Shown piece after piece: positions 12,065 through 22,755 of a stretch of 64,000 bases of DNA. The position numbers and the translations under genes were made by a program. The notes beneath the pieces are model-generated. The model ran no database searches. It had not been told where the DNA came from and saw only the letters and a program-made list of their open reading frames with translations. The first letter of the stretch is position 1, and each line of letters starts with the position of its first letter. This stretch comes from Meghimatium bilineatum (Eukaryota; Mollusca; Gastropoda; Stylommatophora; Philomycidae), in the NCBI GenBank assembly GCA_034231615.1, contig CM067302.1:15393274-15457273 (forward strand), written 5' to 3'.

Positions 12065-12310
12065 TTTTGACGCTAATGTGTCGGCTCTTATTGCTGCGGG
12101 CTCCTGCATGTCCTGGAGAATAGTTCCATAGAATTGTTCGCAGATCAGAATATGCAATATACCTCAGCCACTCATGTCTGAGCCAGCCATTTTCGATCTT
12201 TCTAAGTATGGATTGAGAATATGTGATTCTTACAGCTTCCAATGTGTCTGGGCTGAAAATCCACTTGAATGCTGCTGTTACCATCCTCCTGCTGGAGGTT
12301 GCTGTCATTT
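12065..12310 (-). pseudogene. RNase H domain fragment of a non-LTR retrotransposon
   Basis: Minus strand encodes a stretch with SQSILRKIENGWLRHEWL followed by SPGHAGARSNK. This is the second half of the RNase H domain found at the C-terminus of some LINEs (family motif PGHxGxxGNExAD). The fragment has no reverse transcriptase, and its 3' side abuts the 36-bp array. Either the array arose at the fragment's edge or the fragment was inserted beside it. Confidence 0.65.
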
Positions 12311-12477
12311 TACTCCTTTACAATTCTACCTCCTCCTCTTCCACCCCCCCACCCCCAGTTCTGTCTCAAAATCCCCACCCTGACATTTTAACAGAAATCA
12401 TAGGCAAGTGCAGTAGATACAGATGGTAATTTGGGGGGGGGGGGGGTAATAAGAGTTGCACTTTTTCTTATGAAACA
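12311..12477. other. Low-complexity C-rich/G-rich spacer
   Basis: Pyrimidine-rich on the left (ccacccccccaccccc near 12,341) and a run of about 14 G at 12,434-12,447. No gene seen. Confidence 0.6.
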
Positions 12478-12700
12478 CTCGCATATTTAACAGGTATATT
12501 CCAAAGAATGGAAACGCTTGCAGATTTAACAGGTATATTCCAAAGAATGGAAACGCTTGCAGATTTAACAGGTATATTCCAAAGAATGGAAACGCTTGCA
12601 GATTTAACAGGTATATTCCAAAGAATGGAAACACTTGCAGATTTAACAGGTATATTCCAAAGAATAGAAACACTTGCATATTTAATGAGAATATTCCGGA
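12478..12700. repeat. 39-bp tandem array (about 5.5 units)
   Basis: Unit gcagatttaacaggtata + ttccaaagaatggaaacgctt. Units are nearly identical apart from the two outer ones. Open on both strands; not interpreted as coding. Confidence 0.9.
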
Positions 12701-12739
12701 GACTGCAAAACGCTGTGTCATAGTCTATAGCTTGACTGC

Positions 12740-12855
12740 AATATATGTATCTATCGGCCTAACATATCCGACTTAAGCATGTCTTGTGGGTCGCAGATAC
12801 TCTGTGGGAGGAAGAAATCATTCTTAAACTTAAAACCTCCTTAGCCGCTTATAAA
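12740..12855 (-). repeat. S-beta repeat fragment
   Basis: Contains cggcctaacatatccgac and acctccttag in the order seen in the fuller copies at 55,905 and 61,155. Strongly decayed. Confidence 0.5.
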
Positions 12856-12879
12856 ATAAGAAATAAAATATAGATGTAT

Positions 12880-13160
12880 GCAGGTCTACAAGAATCATTG
12901 CTTTCAATAATGAAGTGACGAAAACTTGCATTTTTGGACATGTATACAGACATAATTCCTTGTCAAAAACAATACTGCAGGGAACTGTCGAAGGTAGAAG
13001 AAGCAGAGGGGGTCAAATAAAAACATGGACAGACAACAACAATTACTGGACAGGACAAGATTTTTCCTCAATCCTCCGCATCTAAGATACAAATCGCTGG
13101 AGGACTGTGTGCGGAAGCATTCAATGTGGTACCCATACGACCCTGGTGGCTTTATAGATA
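12880..13160 (+). pseudogene. RTE-type LINE 3' end
   Basis: Reads as the region after the reverse transcriptase: SKTILQGTVEG, then an Arg/Gly-rich GRRSRGGQIKTW segment, then NRWRTV. This matches the RTE-clade C-terminal pattern (KTILQGTVxGxRxxGRQxKxWxDN). Only the last ~90 codons are present, with internal stops. A paralogue lies at 14,740-15,155 on the other strand. Confidence 0.75.
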
Positions 13161-13384
13161 GATTATGACGAAAAATCTTAAGGGTACTTCACTGCAATAT
13201 ATAACGATTTACATAGCTCTATCGTCAGTGGTGCAAGATTTTATTGCGGCTACCAGAATGTCACAGCCACTAACGATGATCAGCGACATTGAAATGTATA
13301 GCAACAGGAGTAGGCGATTTGTGGTTGATGGCATAAAGATGTAGGTAGAAACAGTCATTTAGTTTTCTGATAGGTTCACCTATA

Positions 13385-13985
13385 GCCCTATATTTCATGT
13401 CTGCCAATAAGTTTGTATATCTCGGAAGCACACTATAAAACACTGCGACAATTGATGAGGATGTTGTCCTGCGTATTGCTTGTGCCAGTGCAGCATTCGG
13501 GAGCCTTCGAGCCAACGTCTGGATCAGGCGTGGTCTCAGTCTGACATCCAAGTTGGACGTGTACCGCGCAGTGGTTCTACCAACACTGCTTTATGCTGCG
13601 TCATCCTGGACTGTCTATGCGAGACACGCTAGACAGCTGAACTCTTTTCATCTTCGGTGCCTACGAAACCTCATGGGAATACATTGGCAGGATCGTGTAC
13701 CAGATATGGAAATTCTTTCAGAAGTCCCGTATGCAAAGCATCCATGAAATGCTGACTAGGTCTGGGCCACATCGTTCGTATGCCAGAAAAGCGTCTTCCA
13801 AAGAGATTATTCTATGGGGAGCTGTGTGAAGGTAAACGTTCAAGTGGAGGGCAGAAAAGGATCACCTAAAAAACTCGCTCAAGCACTGCAGCATCGATTC
13901 TAGCTCCTGGGAGAAATGTGAATGCGATCAAAAATCATTCACTAGGGGATAGACAATAGTACATATATTTGTACATATATTGTTA
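13385..13985 (+). pseudogene. LINE C-terminal fragment (RTE/L2-like)
   Basis: Plus strand encodes KFVYLGSTL, a stop, then VLRIACASAAFGSLRANV, DVYRAVVLPTLLYAASSW and FHLRCLRNLMGIHWQDRV, the thumb/post-RT region of a non-LTR retrotransposon. A frame change after about 13,740 leads into a recognisable continuation (VCQKSVFQRDY). The 5' end is missing, as is usual for reverse-transcription truncation. The fragment at 17,394-17,760 belongs to the same family but covers a later part. Confidence 0.8.
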
Positions 13986-14506
13986 TTGTTTCGTTTCCTC
14001 TATTAAAAAGGAGAGGTCCACACATTGTTACCGTTTCCATCTTCAAATTTAGCTGAATGTGGATTTAGTGCCGTAAATGATTTGTTAATAAAGAAAAGAA
14101 ATCGACTGGATATCGCAGAACGGGGAGACTTGAGACTGAAGCTGACTAAATTGGACCATAATATAAAATATACCTGCAACAAGCATCAAGCACAAGGATC
14201 TCAATTAAGTACATTCTTCTGGACGTGACCTCACATTGAATGTTTTAGTTGTCTATTAGACCTATATGTTTAGAAAATGAATTAACGATCTACTGTTTTT
14301 TTTTCATAATGATTTCCTAGTGATTTCTTCATAAAACATAAGTCTTGTGTCTTGAAAAAATTGTAATTAGGCTTCATTTAGGTAATAATTACATTTTTTA
14401 TTATAAAAAATATGTAGGCCCTATATGTCATGTAGAGGGGGGCGGGCGATCAGACTTTTAGAAAGGCTTTGGCGGGGCGTGGTACAAACAAGTTTGGGAA
14501 ACACTG
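13986..14506 (+). mobile_element. hAT DNA transposon, 3' end
   Basis: An open stretch at 14,025-14,228 encodes SNLAECGFSAVNDLLIKKRN followed by RLDIAERGDLRLKL. This is the C-terminal dimerisation region of hAT transposases (ZBED/SCAND3-like), here about 60 residues. 260 bp downstream the sequence agtttgggaaacactg ends at 14,506; its reverse complement is the typical hAT terminal repeat beginning CAGTGTTTCCCAAACT. The following 8 bp, ttctagct, fit the TCTAG-centred hAT target-site duplication. The 5' half and left terminus are not found upstream, where LINE sequence begins. Confidence 0.75.
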
Positions 14507-14600
14507 TTCTAGCTAGAGTCTTGTTGAGATATCTGCACCCTTCGGCCTGACAAATCCAACTTAATCATGAACCAGATATTTCTAATGAAAACCCTGTGAA
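14507..14600 (-). repeat. S-beta repeat fragment
   Basis: Short match (gagatatctgcacccttc ggcctgaca) to the central part of the S-beta family. It begins directly after the hAT terminus. Confidence 0.45.
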
Positions 14601-14739
14601 AGATAGAAGATGGTGATCTGTTGCAGTTAATGTTTGAAAATTAGATTTGAAATAGCAAGATTAGATTTAAAAAACAAAAATACATATTCTTGTGTATGGG
14701 TACAAGAGTTGGACATTTACAGTGGAAACTGAGAGGAGA

Positions 14740-15155
14740 ATCATATTCTATAATCCAGTAACCTTCCAGGGTCGTAGGCGTACCACATTGGACGCCTGAA
14801 CAGACAGAGTCCTCCAGCGATTTCTATCTTCAACGATGCGGATGAATGAGGAAAAATCTAGTCGTGTCCAGTCCTTGAAATTGTCTGTAAATGCTTTTAT
14901 TTGCCCTCCTCTACTTCTTCCATCTTTGACGGTTTCCTGCAGTATTGTTTTTGACAAGAAATCATGTCGGCATACACGTCGAAATTGTGCAAGCTTTCGT
15001 CGTTTCACTATTGAAAGCAATGGTTCTTGTGAACTTATCCATAGACCTATCTCTATTTTCGTACGTACACATCGGTCTTATGCTCCAGACATTGCAATGA
15101 ATGTTCAGAGACGAGAATACAGGCTTTTGAAAATAGATAGTACAGATAAGCATTG
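14740..15155 (-). pseudogene. RTE-type LINE 3' end, minus strand
   Basis: A 90-codon open stretch reads IVKRRKLAQFRRVCRHDF, SKTILQETVKDGRSRGGQ and RNRWRTLSVQASNVVRLRP, the complete RTE C-terminal pattern. It is the same subfamily as 12,880-13,160 but better preserved. The element is truncated shortly upstream of this region; no reverse transcriptase core is visible. Confidence 0.8.
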
Positions 15156-15474
15156 CGCATCTATTATACAGAACTTAAAATCAACGTATAAGCAGGGCCG
15201 TAGATATGAACTCAGCTAACAAAGGTAATGTTCACCAGCAGCCAATTCCCAGCTACAAGCTATGGAAAAGGTACCAAATCAAGCACTTATCACAAGTTCC
15301 ATGAAGATCTCTCCCATAAATGAAATGGAAAAATTTTCAGGCACGATCCCTTATCATACAGATGGGACACTAAGACCATGATCTATGAAGAAAAGTACAA
15401 GAGCATACCAGCACACCCAATGACAGCCAGATTCAGTGACCTAGTCAGTGGAAGGCTGAAGATAAGCAGTTTTG
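15156..15474. other. Unclassified stretch
   Basis: No coding pattern, tandem repeat or known repeat family recognised by eye. Confidence 0.4.
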
Positions 15475-15660
15475 TTCACCGATCATGTGCTGAAGACGGA
15501 TTTGTCTGGCCATTGCGAAAATAACACGGTGACACAATGCACTTCCATTTTCTGGACTATATCCTGCTGGAAATCTAGTTGGACCAGTGTCCTGCTACAA
15601 GAGAGATCCAGTGAGAGTTTGAGAATGAAAGCTGAAGAAGAAGAATTTACCGATTAAAAA
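15475..15660 (+). repeat. S-alpha repeat with GAA-rich tail
   Basis: Starts gtgctgaagacggattt, contains ttctggactatatcctgc and gatccagtgagagtttgag, and ends gctgaagaagaagaa. Other copies at 38,655 (minus), 53,528 and 57,025 (minus) share this order, so it is a short interspersed family. No tRNA-type promoter boxes are evident. Confidence 0.75.
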
Positions 15661-16229
15661 AAACTAAACAGAAAATATCAGGACGAACTACCACACATAA
15701 TAAAAGAAATAACACCAACAATTTTCCCAGTTCAATGGAAACAATATCAAAACTGCCTGTCGTAGTGGTTGTGTTTGTAAGTGTCGTCTTGTTTATAAGG
15801 TGCATTTTTTCTGATATCCCTGTGGATTATCACTACGTGCTATGAGTGGTACTCTCGGCAGGCGGCGTGCCGCTTCGTTGAGAGGGTCGGAGTACATATG
15901 GGAAACCGAGTACATTGAAGTCAATCTTCTACGGCTTTTAAACCATTTTTTAAACGGCTTTTAACCCCTTAAAATATCAGAACTACCATAAACAACAAGT
16001 ACTGGTACACTATGAGAGATCTGAATAATCTTAAACGAAAACAATAGTATACAACATGATTGAAGATATGTACCACAGAGAAGCATGGAGGTGCAGAAGT
16101 TTACATAAAATATGCAGAAAAAGAATAAACATTGCTGCAGAAATAACTAAAAAGAAAACAGGCCAATGTCAGCAGGTGGTTAGTTAGTTAGTCGTTGGAT
16201 CATCGTCATTGCACTCCGGACAAGTCTAT
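15661..16229. other. Mostly unclassified; part resembles the satellite head
   Basis: 15,840-15,905 (gcaggcggcgtgccgc, then gtcggagtacatatg) resembles the head segment around 3,210-3,255 and 39,940-39,985, so a related interspersed repeat probably lies here. The rest is unremarkable. Confidence 0.4.
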
Positions 16230-16640
16230 ATTTGCTCAGATTTCTCGCTGAGTGTATCGGCCATTACACGTTGACTGACCATCATTTTTCTCGCCCACGA
16301 AACCGCTCCTTTCTAGCGACACCACATTTCAAACCAAGCTTCCTTATTCTAGTCATGGAACAAGAATCATTTCCACCTGTAATGTCATTTGTTCGTGCGT
16401 TTTCCCATAGGGCATTAAAAATGTCTGCCCAATTCATCGCTCCACCAACAGCCATAGTAGCATCGTGGGCGGCCAACCTATCTTCTCTCTCTCATTACCC
16501 CAGACTCCCGCATGTCCCGGCACAAAAATAAAAGTCACTTTACGCACACAGGAATTCTTTACTGTATCCAGCCACTGTTCCTGAACATACCCCGCCTGAA
16601 CTTTCACAATCATGCTCATGGAATCACTGAGTATACAGGC
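16230..16640 (-). pseudogene. RNase H-bearing LINE fragment
   Basis: Minus strand carries TFIFVPGHAGVWGNER, the RNase H motif, followed by an in-frame-shifted continuation with NWADIFNALWENAR and then LGLKCGVARKERFRG, where LINEs of this type often have a Cys-rich end. A 48-bp relic of the same 3' end is at 38,471-38,518. Confidence 0.65.
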
Positions 16641-17080
16641 ATGCTCGCAGACAGTCTGTGATTCAACAAGTGGTATTTCTTACTTGTGCAATATGTCTTG
16701 CAAGCTCTTTACAACAATAAACTGCCAGACCTGAAGGAAGTCATACGATAAGTGGGCATCCAAAGAAGTGTAGTACTACAGTGGATGCTATTCCACTGAG
16801 GCATACTAGGGCGTGAGCAGACAGTTAGGCTATGCTTATAAATTACGGAGCAACACATGAACAAAAATACCAAGACATCACCTACAAGGAAAAGGTGATC
16901 CTCATCAAAGCTTTCATAAAAGTCGACCAAAGACAACTATCAATATCTTGACTGAGCTGAACAGGTTATTACTTTCCGCATCAGAGCTGGGCATATCATA
17001 CCAAAAAAAAATACCTCTTAAATAGACTAAGACTGGATCCATCACCTCTGTGTTCATATTGGCAAGCATATATTTTCCGC
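16641..17080 (+). pseudogene. Second RNase H-bearing LINE fragment, opposite strand
   Basis: Plus strand shows, through several frame changes, VVLQWMLFH, GILGREQTVRL and AEQVITFRIRAGHII. The family pattern is WIPSHCGIPGNExAD followed by RAEQVxIFRLRTGH. It meets the minus-strand fragment at about 16,640, so the two LINE pieces are back to back. Confidence 0.65.
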
Positions 17081-17179
17081 TTATTGTCGGACCTAGTGAA
17101 AAAAACCACAGCAGTTACAACGCTGCTCCCCCTGTACCGACGAGCCGTGATTAGATACAATTTTATAAAAGGTAAAATT

Positions 17180-17400
17180 ACAGTGTAAAATGACGGCAGA
17201 TATGAAACGAAGTTAAAAGGAATAGGAATGGCTAAGAGTACCTTCAATAACATGAGGAAAATAGTAACATCTAAACAAATTACAAACAAATTAAAAATAA
17301 GAATTATAAAATGCTACATCTATTCTATAGTAATGTATGGTTCAGAAACATGAACAATATGCAAACAATTAGAAGACAATTTATACATTTGAGATGTGGG
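17180..17400 (+). pseudogene. RTE-type LINE fragment
   Basis: Encodes GIGMAKSTFNNMRKI, then KIRIIKCYIYSIVMYGSET, the standard post-RT sequence (ILTYGCESWT in better copies). It ends where a different family starts at about 17,394. Confidence 0.7.
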
Positions 17401-17760
17401 TATATAAAAGAATCCCCAGCATTGACACTATCCTGATGCAGACACAGATTCGTTGGACAGGTCATTTGGTGCGTATGCCAGACCATCGTCTGCCAAAGAT
17501 AATTCTCAATGGTGAGCTGGAGAAGAGCACACGATCTCAAGGTGGTCAAAAGAAGCGTTACAAGCTCTCGTTAAAGGTTTCACTGAAAGCCTTTGAAATA
17601 AACCAAGATACATGGAAAGAACTTGCACAAAATAGATCTACATGGCGTTCTACAATAAAAGAATGCACATAATCTTGTGAAAAGAGGAGAAATGCAGCAG
17701 CTCAACAGCTGAGAGTAGCTAGAAAGTCACGGATAGACCAAGATCCGTCTACAGTGGTAA
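17394..17760 (+). pseudogene. LINE 3' end of the GQKKRYK family
   Basis: A 92-codon open stretch reads IDTILMQTQIRWTGHLVRM, PDHRLPKIILNGELE, RSQGGQKKRYKLSLK and TWKELAQNRSTWRST. This family has the order RWTGHLVRMPD then GGQKKRF then a Trp-rich end. It is better preserved than its relative at 13,385 and is joined to an unrelated LINE piece at its 5' side. Confidence 0.8.
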
Positions 17761-17811
17761 TTACATGCCCGAACTTCCAAGGATATTTACAGCTCGAATA
17801 TGGCTCATTAG

Positions 17812-18490
17812 CCATCTCATCATCATCAGATGCCATGCCGGGTGGCGTAGGCGGTCATGGCTCTCCACAGCTCTCTGTCCACAGTATTATGTATCAATGT
17901 CGTTGTTGTTTCCTTGCCGTGCCAGGTTGTCAAACTGTTTAACATTTTCTCACGTTGTCACCCTCTGTCTCTGGTGCCTTCAATTTTGCCTGTTGTGATT
18001 GTTCTCTATACCTGCCCGTCTCATGAAGTGGCCAAAAAAAGAAGATTGCCATTTTCTTATATTGTTGATTAAGGTCCGTTTCGCATTTAACTCTTTCAAC
18101 ACCTCTACATTAGTTTTTCTGGCAGTCCATGGTATTCTAAGCATTCTTCTGTAGAACCACACCTCTGTTGCCTCCAATCTCCCACTTTCCAGTTTGTTTA
18201 TTGTCCAAGACTCGCACCCATATGTTAGTATTGGGGTTATATAGCACTGCAGAACTCCATTTCTCACCTCTAATGACAAGGTCTTATTACACAGTATATT
18301 TTTCATTTTTCTGAATGTTGTTTTTGCCTTTCCTATTCTGCATCTTATTTCTGTTGAACTTCTTCCATCTGTTGTAATAATTGTACCTAGATATCTGAAT
18401 TGGTGGACCTGTTTTAATACTATATCATTCACTATGATCTTGCAAAGTGTGTTATTTTGTTTCTTTGAAATAACCATTACTGCTGTTTTC
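17812..18490 (-). pseudogene. RTE-type LINE 3' end, best preserved copy
   Basis: A 165-codon minus-strand frame starts inside the reverse transcriptase C-terminal part (VHQFRYLGTIITTDGRSST), continues FRKMKNILCNKTLSLEVRN, ILTYGCESWTINKLESG and WTARKTNVEVLKELNAK, and breaks in the FGHFMRRAGIEN region. A shifted frame continues to the natural 3' end, whose last bases (catggcatctgatgatga) resemble the (TGA)n tails of RTE elements. The copies at 38,934 (minus) and 61,480 (plus) are the same subfamily. Confidence 0.85.
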
Positions 18491-18659
18491 TGTTAGCCGT
18501 CTACGAACTCATAATCAAGGGCATAACTGTAATTGAATTTTCAAAAGTGGATGTAACAAATGGTCATCATCATTTGTGATGGACGAACAACACAACATAG
18601 AAGAAAAGAGAGAGCATCATGGAAAGATAAGGAAACAAAGAGGTTCTAAAAACACTTAA

Positions 18660-18850
18660 TATGAAGAAATAATTTCATTCATTCATTCATTTTCCTTTTG
18701 CGATGAAGTTAGCGCATATGGCAGAGGTCAGATCTCTCCAATTCTGTCTGTTCAAAGCTATTCTGTGCAGTTCTTGAATAGTATGAATATTGTTTGTTTT
18801 ACTTAAGTATTGTTCTTCTGGGTGTTTATTTTGGTCTACCCTTATCTGTC
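18660..18850 (-). pseudogene. LINE 3' end with (AATG)n tail
   Basis: Minus strand encodes a short NRxNWRDLTSA-like end and stops at attcattcattcatt. The plus-strand copy at 53,180-53,335 has the same sequence and the same tetranucleotide tail, which marks the family's 3' terminus. Confidence 0.65.
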
Positions 18851-18869
18851 ATAAAATAATTCATTTGAA

Positions 18870-19205
18870 TGAAAAAGAATTGAAATGAACTGACAAAGAA
18901 AGAATTACTAAGAGAAATAAAGATCAGGCAAACAAAATATTTTGAACACCATTAAAAGACATGACTCCTTATTGAAGACCTTACTTGAGGGTAAAGTCAA
19001 AGGGAAGAGAGCAAGAGGTAGATAGAGATAAAAGTGGGAGAGTAACATCACAAGATGGATAGGTTACAGTCTAGCAGAGTGCACCGACCACCAAAACAAG
19101 AGACAGGGGATGGTGGAGATATGTTGCAGTCAACCTTCGTTGCGTAGACTGGAACAAAAACGTTGCTAGAGACAAAGTTCCGTGAGTGTGTTGACGGGAA
19201 GAAAA
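18870..19205 (+). pseudogene. RTE-type LINE 3' end
   Basis: Order of pieces (gacatgactccttattga, then gggagagtaacatcacaag, then gttgcagtcaaccttcg) matches the longer open copy at 59,400-59,660. Several frame changes. Confidence 0.65.
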
Positions 19206-19554
19206 AACTAGAGCAAAGATTAATAACACAACACCACTGCATACCAAGCATGCTGTAAGCAGCGATTAAAAAGATTAGGTGCGGAGTTTACAAACGAATT
19301 CCATGATCGTCAATTGCCTCCTAAAGACATACGGGGGGCGTGTCATATGTGTTTACCCTGACCATGAAGAAATAGGAGGGAAAAGTTGAAATTTATTACA
19401 GCGATTACTCTTCCTCAACTTAACGATCGCCAGCATTTATGCCATCTCTGCAAAGCATTTAAAAGACCTACTAATAAAATAAACTATTTTTCAAACTAAA
19501 CCAGTTATCACAAGCCTGTATGACATCTTAACTATCAAAATTATTTTCTTTCAC

Positions 19555-19900
19555 CGGTAAGATTTTCTAAAAGGAAAAAGACGTATGGAGTCTAATCTGG
19601 AGAATATGATGGGTGTGGAATAATTTCAATATTCAAATCTAGAGAATATGATGTGTGTGGAATAATTTCAATATTCAGATTGTTGGCTGTTTGCAGCACA
19701 AGCCATGCTTTATGGAAAGGTGCATTGTCTTGAAACAAGAGCATAATTTGAGTGCGCGCTATCCCTCCTTTTCTTGTCAGTCTTTCTTAGTTTGGTATGG
19801 TGATCAACGTAGCACTGGCCCCTTAGTTGTGTTGCAATGAGGTAGGTAATTTTTCAATATGACACATTTGACTTCCCATACAACAATCAAAATCACTTTT
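19555..19900 (-). pseudogene. Mariner transposase fragment with internal tandem duplication
   Basis: Minus strand reads MLLFQDNAPFHKAWLVLQ, then NIEIIPHTSYSLDL and again NIEIIPHPSYSPD followed by a stop and TPYVFFLL. These are the second catalytic Asp region (QDNAP) and the PHPPYSPDLAPSDFFLF region of mariner-type transposases. A 45-bp segment (19,592-19,681) is tandemly duplicated, adding 15 codons. The final catalytic Asp position reads Val (gtc). The fragment is dead; no terminal repeats found. Confidence 0.7.
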
Positions 19901-19975
19901 CTTGATATGCGTTGGTGATGATAATTCTAACGGACTCCCACAGTATGCTGCAAAATGAACTGTGGTTTCTGACAT

Positions 19976-20110
19976 TTGCACCGCATTCTGCGTTTAAGAA
20001 ACATAGATAGTACTGCTGGAACTACACTGGGTAAAATGGGTATTTACCCAGCGAACCACAGAACAATTACGATGCATACCCTTCGACATTTACTGGGAGA
20101 GACTGAGCAC
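19976..20110 (+). repeat. Diverged tRNA-SINE 3' part
   Basis: The string gatgcatacccttcgac and the following gggagagactgagcac correspond to the 3' body of the SINE at 51,290-51,580, with many substitutions. Confidence 0.45.
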
Positions 20111-20476
20111 TTATGTGTCTGTCAGTCATTGCTCATCATCATTATGCGCCATCTTCACAGCGAAGGTTGGCTGCAACGGACCTTCAACATCCCCTGTTTC
20201 TTGTCTTCGTTATGCACTCTGACAGATTTTAACCTGTCCATCTCGTGATATTTTTCGCCCACTTGTAGCTCTGCCTACCTTTGCTCGCCTCCCCTCAACA
20301 CTACACTCAATCACTAAGATCTGCAATAAGGTATCATTTCTTTTAATATGTTCAAAATACATTGTGTTTTATCTTTATTTCTTTTAATAGTTCTTTTTCT
20401 CATACAAAGCATTAAACGCTTTGTGTTCGTTTTCTTATCTTTCCACGATTTTCTTCCTATTCTTATACATACATAC

Positions 20477-20515
<39 letters not shown>

Positions 20516-20735
20516 CGTGCGCATGTTCATTATTACATTATGGTCAAACAGCCCTTTTGTAAGCTTAAATATATGTATCGGTCATCAAGAAACAATTTTG
20601 AGCAAAACACATTTATGTAATAAATCTATGTTTTGTGATCCTCATGTTTCATTATTGCTTTGTTTGTAACTCATTATTTTATTATTATAATTATTTTTTT
20701 TATAGTACCATTATGATTTTTGTGTTTATTTGAGA
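20110..20735. repeat. Composite repeat, first part (LINE tail plus AT-rich DNA)
   Basis: 20,110-20,330 is a minus-strand LINE 3' end (gcaacggaccttcaac, same family as 59,400). It continues into AT-rich sequence ending near 20,735. The same junctions recur at 51,585-52,175. A (GT)n(GA)n microsatellite at 20,477-20,515 is the main difference between the two copies. Confidence 0.7.
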
Positions 20736-20990
20736 ACCCCAGTGAGTGTTTATTTGAGAATTGCGAGTGATAACATTTTACTTCATATGTGCAGTGGGGG
20801 TGGTTTTTCTGAGCTTTCTTTCATACCCAGGAGAATTCATCTTTCGGTTTAGTACAATGTATATTGAAGGAGCCATCTACTCAGAGGGGGTCTATAAATG
20901 TATAGATGACATGCTACAAATAAGGTTCCTTAAGAGAGGCTCAATATAACGACATGTCATCTACTAAGGTTTTCTGTTGCATTGTTGGTA
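20735..20990 (+). repeat. R1 repeat, longest plus-strand copy
   Basis: Unlike the satellite copies it continues past the gggggtctataaatg segment into acatgtcatctactaagg and ttttctgttgcattgttgg, showing what the R1 3' end looked like before the minisatellite replaced it. Confidence 0.75.
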
Positions 20991-21034
20991 CTCTTATGGG
21001 AAGGTGCTCTTCTTTCAACCGCGGACATGATCCA

Positions 21035-21310
21035 ATTCGTCTCTTGTTCTTCTGCGTTCGTTTTCAGACTCCTGATCAGCATTATGTAGTTCGGAGAACT
21101 AAGTGTATCGCGTTATAGCTAACATCTTAGCTGAGATATCTGCGCTTTTTGGCCTGCCAGATCCTACTTCAGCATAGCTTCTTTGTCACTTTGACTGTTT
21201 TTGGGATGAAACAACCAACGTGAGCCCAATACCTGCTTAGTCGTCTCTTACAACAAGATTGACAGGTAGCAATGTTGCCTTTCTTTACTCTAGTTTATGA
21301 CTCCGGAAAC
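21035..21310 (-). repeat. S-beta repeat
   Basis: Starts ttcttctgcgttcgtt and contains gatatctgcgctttttgg and tagtcgtctcttacaac. Same order as 55,905-56,180. In the sense direction it ends in a GAAGAA tail. Confidence 0.7.
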
Positions 21311-21639
21311 ACTCGAGCGACAATTTGGTTATATCATCAAAGTTTTTAACCATCAGATGATAATAATAGAGGTCGTGTTCTGGTAATCCAGCCACCACGA
21401 ATTCAATAGTATGTATTTAAGAGTTGTGGTGCAGAATCAAAACTGTCGGGTTATATAATGCAGCACGTTTTTATTATCCCAAATTTATTATTAGAACCGC
21501 GGTTACAGGATTATCTGAACCAGTACCCAGTGAGTACCCCCCCCCCTATATTTTTTTATGTTAAAAAATCTCTGATATAACTAAATTGGACTCACCCCCG
21601 TAATTTAAAGAGGCGTAACTCACCACAAGAGTATCAACA
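21311..21639. other. No recognisable feature
   Basis: AT-rich with a poly-C run at about 21,538-21,545. Nothing further seen. Confidence 0.4.
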
Positions 21640-22085
21640 TGTGATATATTTTTTTCCAGAACGTGGTCTTCCTTATGGCTCTATTGAATTCTCCTCGGTC
21701 TTGAGTAAGCCTCCTTTAGGGCAGACATTCCTGTATGTCTTCTGTCCAACAGCGTCTTGGTCGGACTTTACCCCTGTTACCTTCTATCATTCCTCAAATA
21801 TCACCATCTCCATACCGTCATGTCTCTTAACATGACCGAAAAAAAAAGTTTTTAATTTACTATGGTTTTCAGAAGCCAGCTCTCTTGGGCAATGATTGTG
21901 CTTTGCACCTCCTGGTTTATTTTCCTTGCTGTCCATGATTTTCTCAGAACTCTTCTGTAGCACTTTAATTCAAATGATGTTATTATAGTGGACAATGTTT
22001 TATTTAGTGCCCATGCTTCGCATGCTTTGCATTCGTCGTTACTGGAAGCACACATGTTTGTAATAAGCACTTTTTGGTTCACAAG
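21640..22085 (-). pseudogene. RTE-type LINE 3' end
   Basis: Minus strand reads ACEAWALNKTLSTIITS, then ELKCYRRVLRKSWTARKIN and ESWLLKTIVN. The equivalent in better copies is YGCESWTI followed by MxCYRRMLRIPWTARKTNxEV. Beyond the stop the 3' tail runs to about 21,640. Confidence 0.7.
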
Positions 22086-22279
22086 AGGATATCATCCTAA
22101 TTTCCAGTTTTTGTACACAGAAATCATGGTCAACCTACGTATGAGTTTTCCATAATAATATTGTAAACATTTTAGACAGATGCATGCAACAGAAAAAAGA
22201 ACAAACTATTTGTTTAATTCGTGTTGAAATTGAAAATGTAGTAAGAGTAGATTTCTTCACTTTATTTTGATGCAATAAT
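22086..22279. other. No recognisable feature
   Basis: AT-rich spacer between two minus-strand LINE fragments. Confidence 0.4.
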
Positions 22280-22755
22280 TAGTCTTCTTCTTTTTCTCGT
22301 TTACAGTTTGACATGTCTACACAGCAAGTTCTGTTTTCTTAATAAATGCTGCTGTATTTGAAAGCTCCTCAGTGCTTCCATACATCTTTCTGTGGACATC
22401 CATCTCTGTTGGCCAGTGTTCTTCCCTTAACTGGTTTAGTGTATTTCAGTCTTGCAAGATATGTTCAGCGGTATGTGCTGCCTGCCCACAAGGGCACAGA
22501 GGTGATGGACAAGTCTTAGTCTATTTAAGTGCCTGTTTAATATGTTGTGTCCTGTTCTGAGGCGGAAAATAATGACCTGCTCTGCTCTGTCGAGATAGTG
22601 GTCATTGTCTTTTTGGTAGTCAACTTTCCTGATGGTTTTAATGAGTATCCTCTTTTCTTTGTAATTGCTTGGTCTTTTTGTTCCAGTGTTGCTCAATCCT
22701 TTGTTAGTCTATCTGCCTCTTCATTTCCTGGTATGCCACAGTGGGATGATAACTA
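22280..22755 (-). pseudogene. RNase H-bearing LINE 3' end
   Basis: Minus strand starts with LSSHCGIPGNEEADRLTKD (RNase H C-terminus), changes frame, then reads YLDRAEQVIIFRLRTGHNI and LNRHLNRLRL, and ends near a poly-pyrimidine tract at 22,285. The family normally has a CPCG motif after SPL; here it is decayed to LCALVGRQ. This is the best copy of the family whose plus-strand relative is at 16,641. Confidence 0.75.

Noticed and set aside
11388-12700. CRISPR-like appearance of the 36-bp and 39-bp arrays
   Set aside because: Units are contiguous with no unique spacers, and the context is eukaryotic with no cas genes.
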